Source: an uncultured Altererythrobacter sp.
GTDB lineage: Bacteria; Pseudomonadota; Alphaproteobacteria; Sphingomonadales; Sphingomonadaceae
Length of the DNA: 10,341 nt
Reading direction: 5' to 3'
Assembly: GCA_938009055.1 (NCBI GenBank)
Contig: CALLIO010000084.1
Span: 1-10,341 of the forward strand
Positions 1-6,789 of the stretch are shown here, piece by piece; the first letter of the stretch is position 1, and every line of letters starts with the position of its first letter. The notes under the pieces were generated by a model that was not told where the DNA came from, made no database searches, and saw nothing but the letters and a program-made list of their open reading frames with translations. The position numbers and the translations under genes are program-made.

Positions 1-1
1 G

Positions 2-1831
2 CTCATGGGCTGTTATCACAATGCCTTTGCCACCCTTCGTTCATGCTACACAGAATGGCGCGAACGCAGGTCTGATCCGGATAACCCTTTGCAGTCGTGG
101 ACAGACGGGTTTCTGCCCCAGCATCAAGTGTCCTTCATGGATAATGATCCGAAATATGGCTGGCAGCCTTGGAATTTTGAGTTTCCGAGAATGCCCGGAG
201 AGCCCGGTGACGGGCCTCTAGTCAATGGGGCAGATCATGCACCGCTGCCCGATGATGAGAAAATGATCCTCGAAATGGCCGCTCGGACAGAGAGCGCGCT
301 GCCGGTTGGAGTGCCATTTCGCAATGTGGTGAAGGTTGCTTTCCAGAGCCTACGCAGCGCTTTCCTCAAATCGAAATTCCATCCCGATCTGGCCTTGGCC
401 CAGCTCGCGCATGCGGCGGAGATCGTGCAGACTTGTATCGGGTCCTCTGACGCCAGCACCGCGGAAAAAGCACATGGCGGGCTTGGCGAAGCCTTGCGCA
501 GGCTGGCGATTGTCACTGACCTGTCCTTGACGATTTCCATCGGCTTTGTGTGTGACCTTCTGGGTCGCGGCGAAGAGGGGTATGATGAACTCAATGCGAT
601 AGATTTTCGTGCATGGCTCTCCAAACATGGTGCGCATAAGGCAACGGTCCAATCGGCTCTTGTCAATGCGATCTATGATCTCGCCTTTGCCGCTGTAGAT
701 GGAGCGGATGATAGCGACGGCTCGCTTGCCGCTGGCGTATCATTCCGGGCCCAGATGGAAATTGCGATGGGTTACCGCAATGCCCCCTTGTTTCGAATGG
801 CAGCGGGAACGGCGGATACGGTTTTCACGCCATTGTACGACGTGCTGATGGATCGCGGTGTCGACATCCACTTCTTCAGCCGTGTCAGCGCGCTCAACAA
901 ATCGGGCGAACAATTGTCTGAGATCACCATCGACAATCAGGCGGAGACTATTGATGGCGCGCCCTATCGCCCGCTTAGGCGCATCACTTTGGCCAATGGC
1001 AAATCGCTGGACTGCTGGCCCAGCGAGCCCTTGTGGGAGCAGCTGAAGGATGGAGAAAAGCTCAAGCAAGACGATGTCGATTTCGACTATAGCGGTTGCA
1101 AGATTACCGCTGGTCTGCCGACAATTTTGAAGGCCGAACAAGATTTCGACATAGTCATATCGGCGCTCCCGCCCTTGGCATTACAGCCCATTGCGCAGGA
1201 ATTGGCGGACGGCATTCCAGCTTGGCAATCTGCGTTTGAACAAAGCCGCAGCGTTGCGACGCAAGCGATGCAATTGTGGATGGAAGAAGATCTCAACGAG
1301 CTTGGCTGGAGCCATGGTTCAACGGTGCTGACTTCATACAAAGTGCCCTATGACAGTTGGGGCGATATGGGCGAGATATTGCCGTTCGAAAACTGGAGCA
1401 ATTCGGCTGTCTGGCAAGGCAAAGTGCCGCAGTCGCTGGGTTATTTCTGTGGCTGTCTAGAGGTCGTCGGCGGCCCAATCTCCCGCACTGAATTGAAAGA
1501 TGATGCGGTCAAAATTGCCGATGATTGGCGCCGGTCAAGCCTGGGCGGCTTGTGGCCTAAAATCGGCGAAACCGGTGGGGAAGAATCCACTGCCTCGACC
1601 TATGTCAGGGCCAATTACGATTTGGCAGAGCAATATTTGCAAACGCCCGCGGGTAAGAATGTAAGCTCGCGGCTCGACCCGGCGCAGCCAGCTGGATTGA
1701 GCAATCTCTATGCCATTGGGGATTGGACCCGAACGCGTTTTAGCGGCGGATGCTTTGAAAGCGCGATTGAGTCAGGGATGCTTGCCGCGCGCGGCATCAG
1801 CGGCTTCCCCCAAGATGTCAAGACACGCTAG
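2..1831 (+). CDS. FAD-dependent oxidoreductase, amine oxidase/phytoene desaturase type (5'-partial)
   Basis: Flavoprotein oxidoreductase acting on an unknown substrate. The frame is open to the left edge, so the ATG at 5 is internal. Alignment with the next gene places Leu-Met-Gly-Cys-Tyr-His-Asn-Ala-Phe against Trp-Phe-Gly-Phe-Tyr-Glu-Asn-Thr-Phe at residues 65-73 of that protein, so about 64 N-terminal residues, including the GxGxxG FAD motif, lie upstream. The C-terminal FAD-contact segment is present: Asn-Leu-Tyr-Ala-Ile-Gly-Asp-Trp-Thr followed by SGG and ESAIESG (about residues 569-591 counted from the ATG at 5). The GDWT box is typical of phytoene desaturase and hydroxysqualene dehydroxylase relatives. 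No signal peptide or obvious membrane span is visible in the part present. Homology to the downstream gene runs through the middle, for example IDFRAWLSKHGA against MEFREWLLAHGA and CWPSEPLWEQL against IWPSQPHWDQL. The stop lies 17 nt before the next gene, so co-transcription is likely. The family is secure; the substrate is not. Confidence 0.87.
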   Translation, partial: LMGCYHNAFATLRSCYTEWRERRSDPDNPLQSWTDGFLPQHQVSFMDNDPKYGWQPWNFEFPRMPGEPGDGPLVNGADHAPLPDDEKMILEMAARTESALPVGVPFRNVVKVAFQSLRSAFLKSKFHPDLALAQLAHAAEIVQTCIGSSDASTAEKAHGGLGEALRRLAIVTDLSLTISIGFVCDLLGRGEEGYDELNAIDFRAWLSKHGAHKATVQSALVNAIYDLAFAAVDGADDSDGSLAAGVSFRAQMEIAMGYRNAPLFRMAAGTADTVFTPLYDVLMDRGVDIHFFSRVSALNKSGEQLSEITIDNQAETIDGAPYRPLRRITLANGKSLDCWPSEPLWEQLKDGEKLKQDDVDFDYSGCKITAGLPTILKAEQDFDIVISALPPLALQPIAQELADGIPAWQSAFEQSRSVATQAMQLWMEEDLNELGWSHGSTVLTSYKVPYDSWGDMGEILPFENWSNSAVWQGKVPQSLGYFCGCLEVVGGPISRTELKDDAVKIADDWRRSSLGGLWPKIGETGGEESTASTYVRANYDLAEQYLQTPAGKNVSSRLDPAQPAGLSNLYAIGDWTRTRFSGGCFESAIESGMLAARGISGFPQDVKTR

Positions 1832-1848
1832 AACGATAGGTGGGGGCT

Positions 1849-3969
1849 ATGACGAAACGAAAAATCGCAATCCTTGGCGGGGGCATGGCCGGGCTTAGCG
1901 CGGCCTATCAATTGTCGCGCACCCCGCAGCTGCGCGATGCCTATGATATCACGCTCTATCAAATGGGCTGGCGGCTGGGCGGCAAGGGCGCGAGCGGCCG
2001 TGATGCGCAAGGCAGAAATCTGGAGCATGGCCTGCACGTGTGGTTCGGCTTTTACGAAAACACGTTCAAACTCCTGCAAGAGCTTTATGAAGAACGCCCC
2101 CCGATCAAGGGCGGGTGGGCAATGCCCCACTGGCACGATGCGGTTAAGCCGCAGAATTTCACGCCATTGGGTATGAAAAATGCTGCGGGCGAATGGAGTT
2201 ATTGGCCGCTGACATGGGCCACAAACGATGCGGTTCCCGGCAGTGGCGGGCTGTTCCCTAGCCTGCTTGAAATGCTGAGCATGATGGCCGATTGGGTCCG
2301 GCTAATCGCATTTGGTCATGAAGGTCCGCATAGCAAAAATGCCGCGCTTTTAGATGCGATGCATCCCCATGACGCGCTTGCCGCAGCAGCGCAGAAATTG
2401 CGCGCTGTGACGGATTTCGCCGAAACGGGGTTAGAAGACATAGCGCATGATGCTCTGCATTTGATCGACCATGCCCATCAAGGCTTTTTGCGCGATGCGG
2501 CTGAGGAGCTGACAACAGCAAGCGCTCATTCAGAGGGCGACTACCGATCCGTTCCGCATGACCTGTTCAACATCTTCAAAGCCACTTCGAAGGGCATTTT
2601 GTTCGACCTGATTCTGAAGAACAAACCTTTCTTGTCTCTCGATAATATGGAATTCCGCGAATGGCTTTTGGCACATGGTGCCGACGCAGATGTCGTCGAA
2701 AAGTCCACGATTGTGCGCCTGCTTTACGACACTGCGTTTCAATATGAAGATGGGGATGCGGCAAAGCCCAATGTCGCGGCTGGCACAGCTTTGGGCACAA
2801 TCATGCGGATCATCGCAACTTACAAAGGCTCATGCCTCTGGGAAGTTCAGGCGGGCATGGGCGAGGTGATTGTCGGACCGCTCTATGAGCAGCTTGTGAC
2901 CAATGGCGTAAAGTTTGAATTCTTTAGCAAGGTCGCTGAGCTCAAGGTGAGCGAAAACACAGCGCCTGGCGCAATCGGCCCCGTCGACACTGTCAGCATC
3001 GATGTTCAAGCCGAAATTGCTTCTGGCTCCTACCAACCAACCCAAAGGAAAGATGGCATGGTCATTTGGCCTTCGCAGCCCCATTGGGACCAATTGACGG
3101 ATGGCGCAGCCTTGCAATCGCAAGGGGTGAATTTCGAAAGCCATTGGTGTGATAAAGCGCCTGTCGGCAAGCGCGAGCTAAAGCGCGGCGAAGATTTTGA
3201 TGATATCGTGCTTGCGATTGCATTGGGCGCATTGAAACAGCTCAATCCGCAAGAGCCAAGCATGTGCGCGGATCTGGCCGCACGCGATGCAGCGTTTGCC
3301 AATTGGATCGGTAACATTCCGATCGTGCCTTCGCTCAATGTGCAAATCTGGAGCAATAGAACCACGCAGCAACTCGGCTGGTCCCAGCTCAAGCCCGCTT
3401 GTGTTTCTGGCCCTGAATATATGAATATTTGGGCGGATATGAGCCAGGTATTGGCGTTTGAGCCATGGCCTGAACCTGCGCCCAAATCGCTCCATTATTT
3501 CACAGGCACTTTCCCAACATCCCTTTGCAATGCGCCGAGCAGCCAGTCTGACGCGCCAGCGCAAGGCCTATCTGCGCTGCGCAGCCGCACTGTGGATTGG
3601 CTCAACACGCGATCTTATGCAGCATGGCCCGATGCCCAGAACGGTGGCGGTTTTGACTGGTCGGTTTTGTATGTACCCGATGATGCCGAAGGCGAGCAGC
3701 GGCTGGACCATCAATATCTGCGGATCAATATCGACCCCACGGAATGCACGACGCTGTCGGGCGCGGGCATGACGCAATACCGGCTGCATTCCAAAACCGC
3801 TTTCCCCAATCTCTATCTCGCAGGAGAAGGCACCGCCATGGGGCTGGTGACATCATTTGAAGGGGCGATCATGTCGGGCGCCGCGGCGGCGCGCGCGATC
3901 TGCGGCGAGCCAGCCGAAATTATCGGATATGATTTTCTAGAACGCAAACCATCACAAGGATTTGGCTAA
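1849..3969 (+). CDS. FAD-dependent oxidoreductase, amine oxidase superfamily, paralogue of the preceding gene
   Basis: Complete 706-residue flavoprotein. The N-terminus carries the dinucleotide-binding motif ILGGGMAG (GxGxxG at residues 10-15) after a short charged start, then MGWRLGGKGASGR at about residues 39-51, the second FAD-contact motif of amine oxidase/desaturase proteins. The C-terminus has NLYLAGEG followed by SFEGAIMSG (about residues 653-677), where the upstream paralogue has GDWT and ESAIESG. At 706 residues it is longer than common phytoene desaturases (about 500), mainly through a helical insert around residues 130-260. It is soluble by inspection. I chose the ATG at 1849 over the in-frame GTG at 1840 because an AGGTGGGGG purine stretch sits directly upstream of it and the ATG places the Rossmann strand normally. 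It shares one base with the next gene (TAATG), which implies translational coupling. A two-subunit enzyme with the paralogue is possible but unproven. Confidence 0.9.
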   Translation: MTKRKIAILGGGMAGLSAAYQLSRTPQLRDAYDITLYQMGWRLGGKGASGRDAQGRNLEHGLHVWFGFYENTFKLLQELYEERPPIKGGWAMPHWHDAVKPQNFTPLGMKNAAGEWSYWPLTWATNDAVPGSGGLFPSLLEMLSMMADWVRLIAFGHEGPHSKNAALLDAMHPHDALAAAAQKLRAVTDFAETGLEDIAHDALHLIDHAHQGFLRDAAEELTTASAHSEGDYRSVPHDLFNIFKATSKGILFDLILKNKPFLSLDNMEFREWLLAHGADADVVEKSTIVRLLYDTAFQYEDGDAAKPNVAAGTALGTIMRIIATYKGSCLWEVQAGMGEVIVGPLYEQLVTNGVKFEFFSKVAELKVSENTAPGAIGPVDTVSIDVQAEIASGSYQPTQRKDGMVIWPSQPHWDQLTDGAALQSQGVNFESHWCDKAPVGKRELKRGEDFDDIVLAIALGALKQLNPQEPSMCADLAARDAAFANWIGNIPIVPSLNVQIWSNRTTQQLGWSQLKPACVSGPEYMNIWADMSQVLAFEPWPEPAPKSLHYFTGTFPTSLCNAPSSQSDAPAQGLSALRSRTVDWLNTRSYAAWPDAQNGGGFDWSVLYVPDDAEGEQRLDHQYLRINIDPTECTTLSGAGMTQYRLHSKTAFPNLYLAGEGTAMGLVTSFEGAIMSGAAAARAICGEPAEIIGYDFLERKPSQGFG
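3956..3960 (+). promoter_or_regulatory. Ribosome binding site of the ADC-like gene
   Basis: AAGGA lies inside the last codons of the preceding oxidoreductase gene, 8 nt before the ATG at 3969. Together with the TAATG stop/start overlap this supports the start choice and coupled translation. Confidence 0.7.
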
Positions 3970-4919
3970 TGACGAGCATTCCCTACATCTCTTGGCTCGG
4001 ACACGGCGCCATTGATATTGCACCTCCCGGCGTTTTTACGGACGCCAAGGCATCGGCATTCGTTATCGATGCGGACAAGGACGCGATGCAATCCTTGACC
4101 GACAAATTGCTGAACGCGGCAAGCGACGGTTCGGTGACTTATGAAGTCGCCGCGCACCATGCGATGTTCAGTTTTGTGGACGTTGCGCAATCAACCTCTG
4201 GAACGGAGAATGTCGGATGGCTGCCGGGGCGCGAGGCGGCCATATGGATCCCTCTTATTGAGCGCCATAAGGGCCATATTCTGAAGACCAGAGTTATCCT
4301 TTGGGCACCCTATATCTTCATCAATTATGCGATGGGCATGGTGATCGGGCGCGAGACTTGGGGCTGGGCCAAAGTATTGGGCGACCTTGAGGTGGCGAGC
4401 GATAATCCCGCCAATCCGCAATTTTGCACCACCACCACATATTTCCCGACAATGGCAAAGGAAACGCAAGGGGTAACGGCGCCACTCTACCGGATCGCAG
4501 CTGGCTCAAACGAGCCGGAAGATGCCGCGCAAACATGGCATAGCGGCAATGATGCAAAGGATGCGATTATGGCGCGTTTGCTTGGCGGCGTGCTCCCAGA
4601 TGCCAAGGAATTGTTCAATTTTGATCCGCATGTTCCAAGCGTGGCCTTGAAGCAATTTCGTGAACCAGGCGACACCAATAGCGCTTGCTATCAGGCGATT
4701 GTGCACACTCCAATTGAAGTCACAGGCTTTCACGGAGGCGGTTTCTTGAAAGGGGATTATTCAATCGAAATCACCACGTGCGAAAGCCATCAGATCGTCC
4801 GCGATATTTTGGGTAAAGAGCCCGATGACGGATCGACCACAGTGCCTGTCAAATTTGCCTTCTGGTCACACATTGATTTTCAGACATTGCCGGGTGAAAA
4901 CGTCGTCGTAAGGGGCTGA
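3969..4919 (+). CDS. Acetoacetate decarboxylase-superfamily enzyme
   Basis: 316-residue soluble protein of the ADC superfamily, whose members use a Schiff-base lysine on keto-acid substrates for decarboxylation or for aldol/dehydration chemistry. The diagnostic stretch is VIGRETWGWAKVLG (residues 125-138). It aligns without gaps to AVGRELSAYPKKLG of Clostridium acetobutylicum ADC (recalled from memory), placing Lys135 on the catalytic Lys115. The neighbouring Lys116, which lowers the catalytic pKa in ADC, is Val136 here. Glu89, six residues before the Pro of IWIPL, matches ADC Glu76. The protein is longer than classical ADC (about 244 residues), with an extended N-terminal half and an insert around residues 165-215. 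It is translationally coupled to the upstream oxidoreductase, which suggests the enzymes act in one pathway. The valine makes simple acetoacetate decarboxylation doubtful; other ADC-like proteins catalyse aldol condensation-dehydration. Family sure, reaction unknown. Confidence 0.88.
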   Translation: MTSIPYISWLGHGAIDIAPPGVFTDAKASAFVIDADKDAMQSLTDKLLNAASDGSVTYEVAAHHAMFSFVDVAQSTSGTENVGWLPGREAAIWIPLIERHKGHILKTRVILWAPYIFINYAMGMVIGRETWGWAKVLGDLEVASDNPANPQFCTTTTYFPTMAKETQGVTAPLYRIAAGSNEPEDAAQTWHSGNDAKDAIMARLLGGVLPDAKELFNFDPHVPSVALKQFREPGDTNSACYQAIVHTPIEVTGFHGGGFLKGDYSIEITTCESHQIVRDILGKEPDDGSTTVPVKFAFWSHIDFQTLPGENVVVRG

Positions 4920-4927
4920 AGAGCGGC

Positions 4928-6547
4928 CTATTGGGCGCGTGCTTTGGCAATGCCTTCGTGAAACAGCGCAAGGTGGCCTTCATCCAGAAAGAACGTTGCC
5001 GCAGCAGATGTGAAGGTGATGCTGGCGCGTGCCTCAAGAGAATTGAGCGCTTTTTGCGCCTTTTCGTGCTCACCCAAATGGCCCAAGGCCGATACCAGCA
5101 GCGCGGAAATTGGCGGAGATAGTGAATAGCGCACCGCCTCATTTGCAAAGGCGGCGGCCTGCGCAAAGTCGCCCTTCGCGAATTGAATGGCCGCCAAATA
5201 GCCTACTTGCAATGTGCGGTTTGGCGAGAAGGGATCCAAGCGAATTGACAGATTGAGCAGCTCCTCCGCCTCGTCAAGATCACCAGAGGCAACCTTGGCT
5301 GCGCCCAACACCATCTGCGTGAATGAAGAACCCGGATTGAGCGCATAGGCTTGTTCAGCCAGGTGCAACGCTGCCGAATGATCACCGCCCACGCGGCAGG
5401 CCAAGGATGCGGTTGCGACCACTTGCGGGTCATCGGGCCCGTTAAGCAGCGAGGCCTCAATATGCTTTTCGATCAAGCGCTCATCCTCGCGCGGATCATC
5501 CGACCAACTTGCCTGCGCAATATTGGCATGACAGCCCGCCACCAGACTGTGCGCGAGCGGATAATCAGGGTCTAGCGTGAGTGCCTGATTTAACAGATCA
5601 AGCGCTTCATACATGCCTTCGCGGGTGTAGGTCCGCAGCCTAGCAAGGCCGCGCAGATACAATTCATAGGCGCGCAGATCAGACGTCGGGCGGCGCGAAG
5701 CGCGCAGAGTTTCACGGGTTTGAACAGAAAATTCTACGACGCCTGCGACACCCATTGCGACCTCGTCATAAAGGTCGAAGACATCGTCCAGCTCGCCGTC
5801 AAACTTGCCATGCCAAATCTGCCCGCCATCCACCGTGTCGATCAATTGGACCCAGATGCGTATGCGATTGCCAGAGCGCCGTGCGCGCCCCTCGACCGCA
5901 TAGCGCACCCCCAATTTTGCAGCGGCTTCATTGGGGGTGAGATTTTCACCCTTGATGGCCAATGTTGATCCGCTTGCGATCACAAACAAAGTGCGAATGC
6001 GGGTGAGGCCCGAGACCACTTCTTCCATCAGCCCGTCGATGAAATAATCATGCGCCCCTTCGTCACTCTGATTTTCAAAGGGCAGAACGGCGATCGAGGG
6101 GACTTGGCGCAAGTCGACTGGATCGGTTGGCACAATGGCGATCGCCGCATCGGCGGCTGAAGTGTTCTTGGCGGGGAGCCCTTCGACCGGTTGAACCAGC
6201 CGGTAGCCGCGCTTAGAAATTGTTTCGATATATGTTTCGCTTATCCCGAAACCTTTGATGGCCTTGCGCAAAATTGAGATGCCGCGGCTTAGGCTTTCAT
6301 CACCGCCAAATTGCACGCCCCACACGTCCTCGATCAATTCAGATCGCGAGAACACTCGATTGGGCTCGCTGGCGAGTGTGCTCAGCAAACTCATGATCCT
6401 TGGCTCTATCGAGGTTGCATCGCCGCCGCATTCCAGCCGATTCAGGTCCGGCACGACGTCGATAGTTCCAATTTTATAGCCCTGTGCGGCCACCACCACA
6501 TCTCGGTCCAACAGCAATTCCCTCAACTTACTCGCCTTGCGTTTCAT
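4928..6547 (-). CDS. Winged-helix transcriptional regulator with TolB/FlgO-like domain and TPR repeats (CadC/HilA-type architecture)
   Basis: 539-residue one-component regulator. Residues about 23-118 form an OmpR/PhoB-type winged-helix DNA-binding domain: YKIGTIDV, IEPRIMSLLSTLASEPNRVF, SRSELIEDVWG and the closing YIETISKRGYRLVQP are hallmarks. Residues about 150-276 match the TolB/FlgO-like domain often found in such regulators and in class III adenylate cyclases (PSIAVLPFENQS, YFIDGLMEEV, YAVEGRARRSG, IWHGKFDGELDDVFDLYDEV). Residues about 291-505 are TPR-like helical hairpins (ALDLLNQALTLDPDYPLA, AEELLNLSIRLDP). No membrane span separates the domains, unlike CadC, so it is probably cytoplasmic and senses a soluble ligand or protein through the TPR part. 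The ATG at 6547 follows GGAG by only 3 nt, a tight spacing, but no better in-frame start is visible. It converges on the ADC-like gene with 8 bp between stops and is divergent from the small secreted-protein gene, so either could be its target. Confidence 0.9.
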   Translation of the reverse strand: MKRKASKLRELLLDRDVVVAAQGYKIGTIDVVPDLNRLECGGDATSIEPRIMSLLSTLASEPNRVFSRSELIEDVWGVQFGGDESLSRGISILRKAIKGFGISETYIETISKRGYRLVQPVEGLPAKNTSAADAAIAIVPTDPVDLRQVPSIAVLPFENQSDEGAHDYFIDGLMEEVVSGLTRIRTLFVIASGSTLAIKGENLTPNEAAAKLGVRYAVEGRARRSGNRIRIWVQLIDTVDGGQIWHGKFDGELDDVFDLYDEVAMGVAGVVEFSVQTRETLRASRRPTSDLRAYELYLRGLARLRTYTREGMYEALDLLNQALTLDPDYPLAHSLVAGCHANIAQASWSDDPREDERLIEKHIEASLLNGPDDPQVVATASLACRVGGDHSAALHLAEQAYALNPGSSFTQMVLGAAKVASGDLDEAEELLNLSIRLDPFSPNRTLQVGYLAAIQFAKGDFAQAAAFANEAVRYSLSPPISALLVSALGHLGEHEKAQKALNSLEARASITFTSAAATFFLDEGHLALFHEGIAKARAQ

Positions 6548-6560
6548 CCACTCCGGATAA

Positions 6561-6580
6561 GCTGGCGCTTGTTGGCGCAG
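6561..6580. promoter_or_regulatory. Candidate operator: two direct repeats with 10 bp period
   Basis: GCTGGCGC at 6561-6568 is repeated as GTTGGCGC at 6571-6578, 7 of 8 bases identical and exactly 10 bp apart. It starts 14 bp upstream of the regulator's ATG. PhoB/OmpR-type winged helices typically bind tandem direct repeats about one helical turn apart, so this could be an autoregulatory site. An inverted partial copy, CGCCAG, lies at 6611-6616. No protein-binding evidence is available from sequence alone. Confidence 0.4.
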
Positions 6581-6724
6581 TTTGTATCAGAAATTCATCC
6601 GTTTACCTAACGCCAGATGCCTAGAAGCGGCTGTGTCGCTCAACTGTACAAAGCCCAAACCACAGAAAAACATCACCCTTCCATCAGGACTTTCGTGTTC
6701 GCCGCTGCGACCACTGTTGCCGGA

Positions 6725-6766
6725 GCAAGAGGAGCTCCACGCTTCAGGCGCTCTTGCCACCAAGAG
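6725..6766 (+). promoter_or_regulatory. Leader with mutually exclusive hairpins upstream of the small secreted-protein gene
   Basis: GCAAGAG (6725-6731) is the exact reverse complement of CTCTTGC (6751-6757). CTCTTG (6751-6756) is also the exact reverse complement of CAAGAG (6761-6766), with a four-base CCAC loop. The middle segment can therefore pair with either flank but not both. The second hairpin ends about 10 nt before the ribosome binding site at 6777-6783. An 8 bp palindrome, GGAGCTCC, lies at 6731-6738 in the loop of the larger hairpin. This could be a translational switch or attenuator, or chance. Confidence 0.35.
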
Positions 6767-6776
6767 AGTGCGTAAA

Positions 6777-6783
6777 AAGGGGA
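6777..6783 (+). promoter_or_regulatory. Ribosome binding site deciding the start at 6790
   Basis: An A/G stretch with AAGGGGA is followed after about 6 nt by the ATG at 6790. It favours that start over the in-frame ATG at 6754, which would put an unrelated charged stretch before the signal peptide. Confidence 0.65.
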
Positions 6784-6789
6784 ATACTA

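Noticed and set aside
5..1831. First oxidoreductase as a naturally truncated gene starting at the ATG at 5
   Set aside because: The frame is open to the window edge and the protein starts in the middle of a conserved block shared with its paralogue, so the N-terminus simply lies outside the window.
1840..1848. GTG at 1840 as start of the second oxidoreductase
   Set aside because: It would sit inside the purine-rich ribosome binding region, while the ATG at 1849 has that region at normal spacing and begins just before the Rossmann motif.
3030..3485. 151-codon open frame on the minus strand
   Set aside because: It lies wholly inside the second oxidoreductase gene, whose protein is clearly homologous to its neighbour, and its translation shows no recognisable domain; a shadow frame.
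2..4919. Carotenoid biosynthesis cluster
   Set aside because: The oxidoreductases resemble desaturase-type flavoproteins, but no phytoene synthase, cyclase or other carotenoid gene is present and an ADC-like enzyme has no known carotenoid role.
6754..6789. In-frame ATG at 6754 as start of the small secreted protein
   Set aside because: It lacks a good ribosome binding site and adds a charged stretch ahead of a well-formed signal peptide that starts at 6790.
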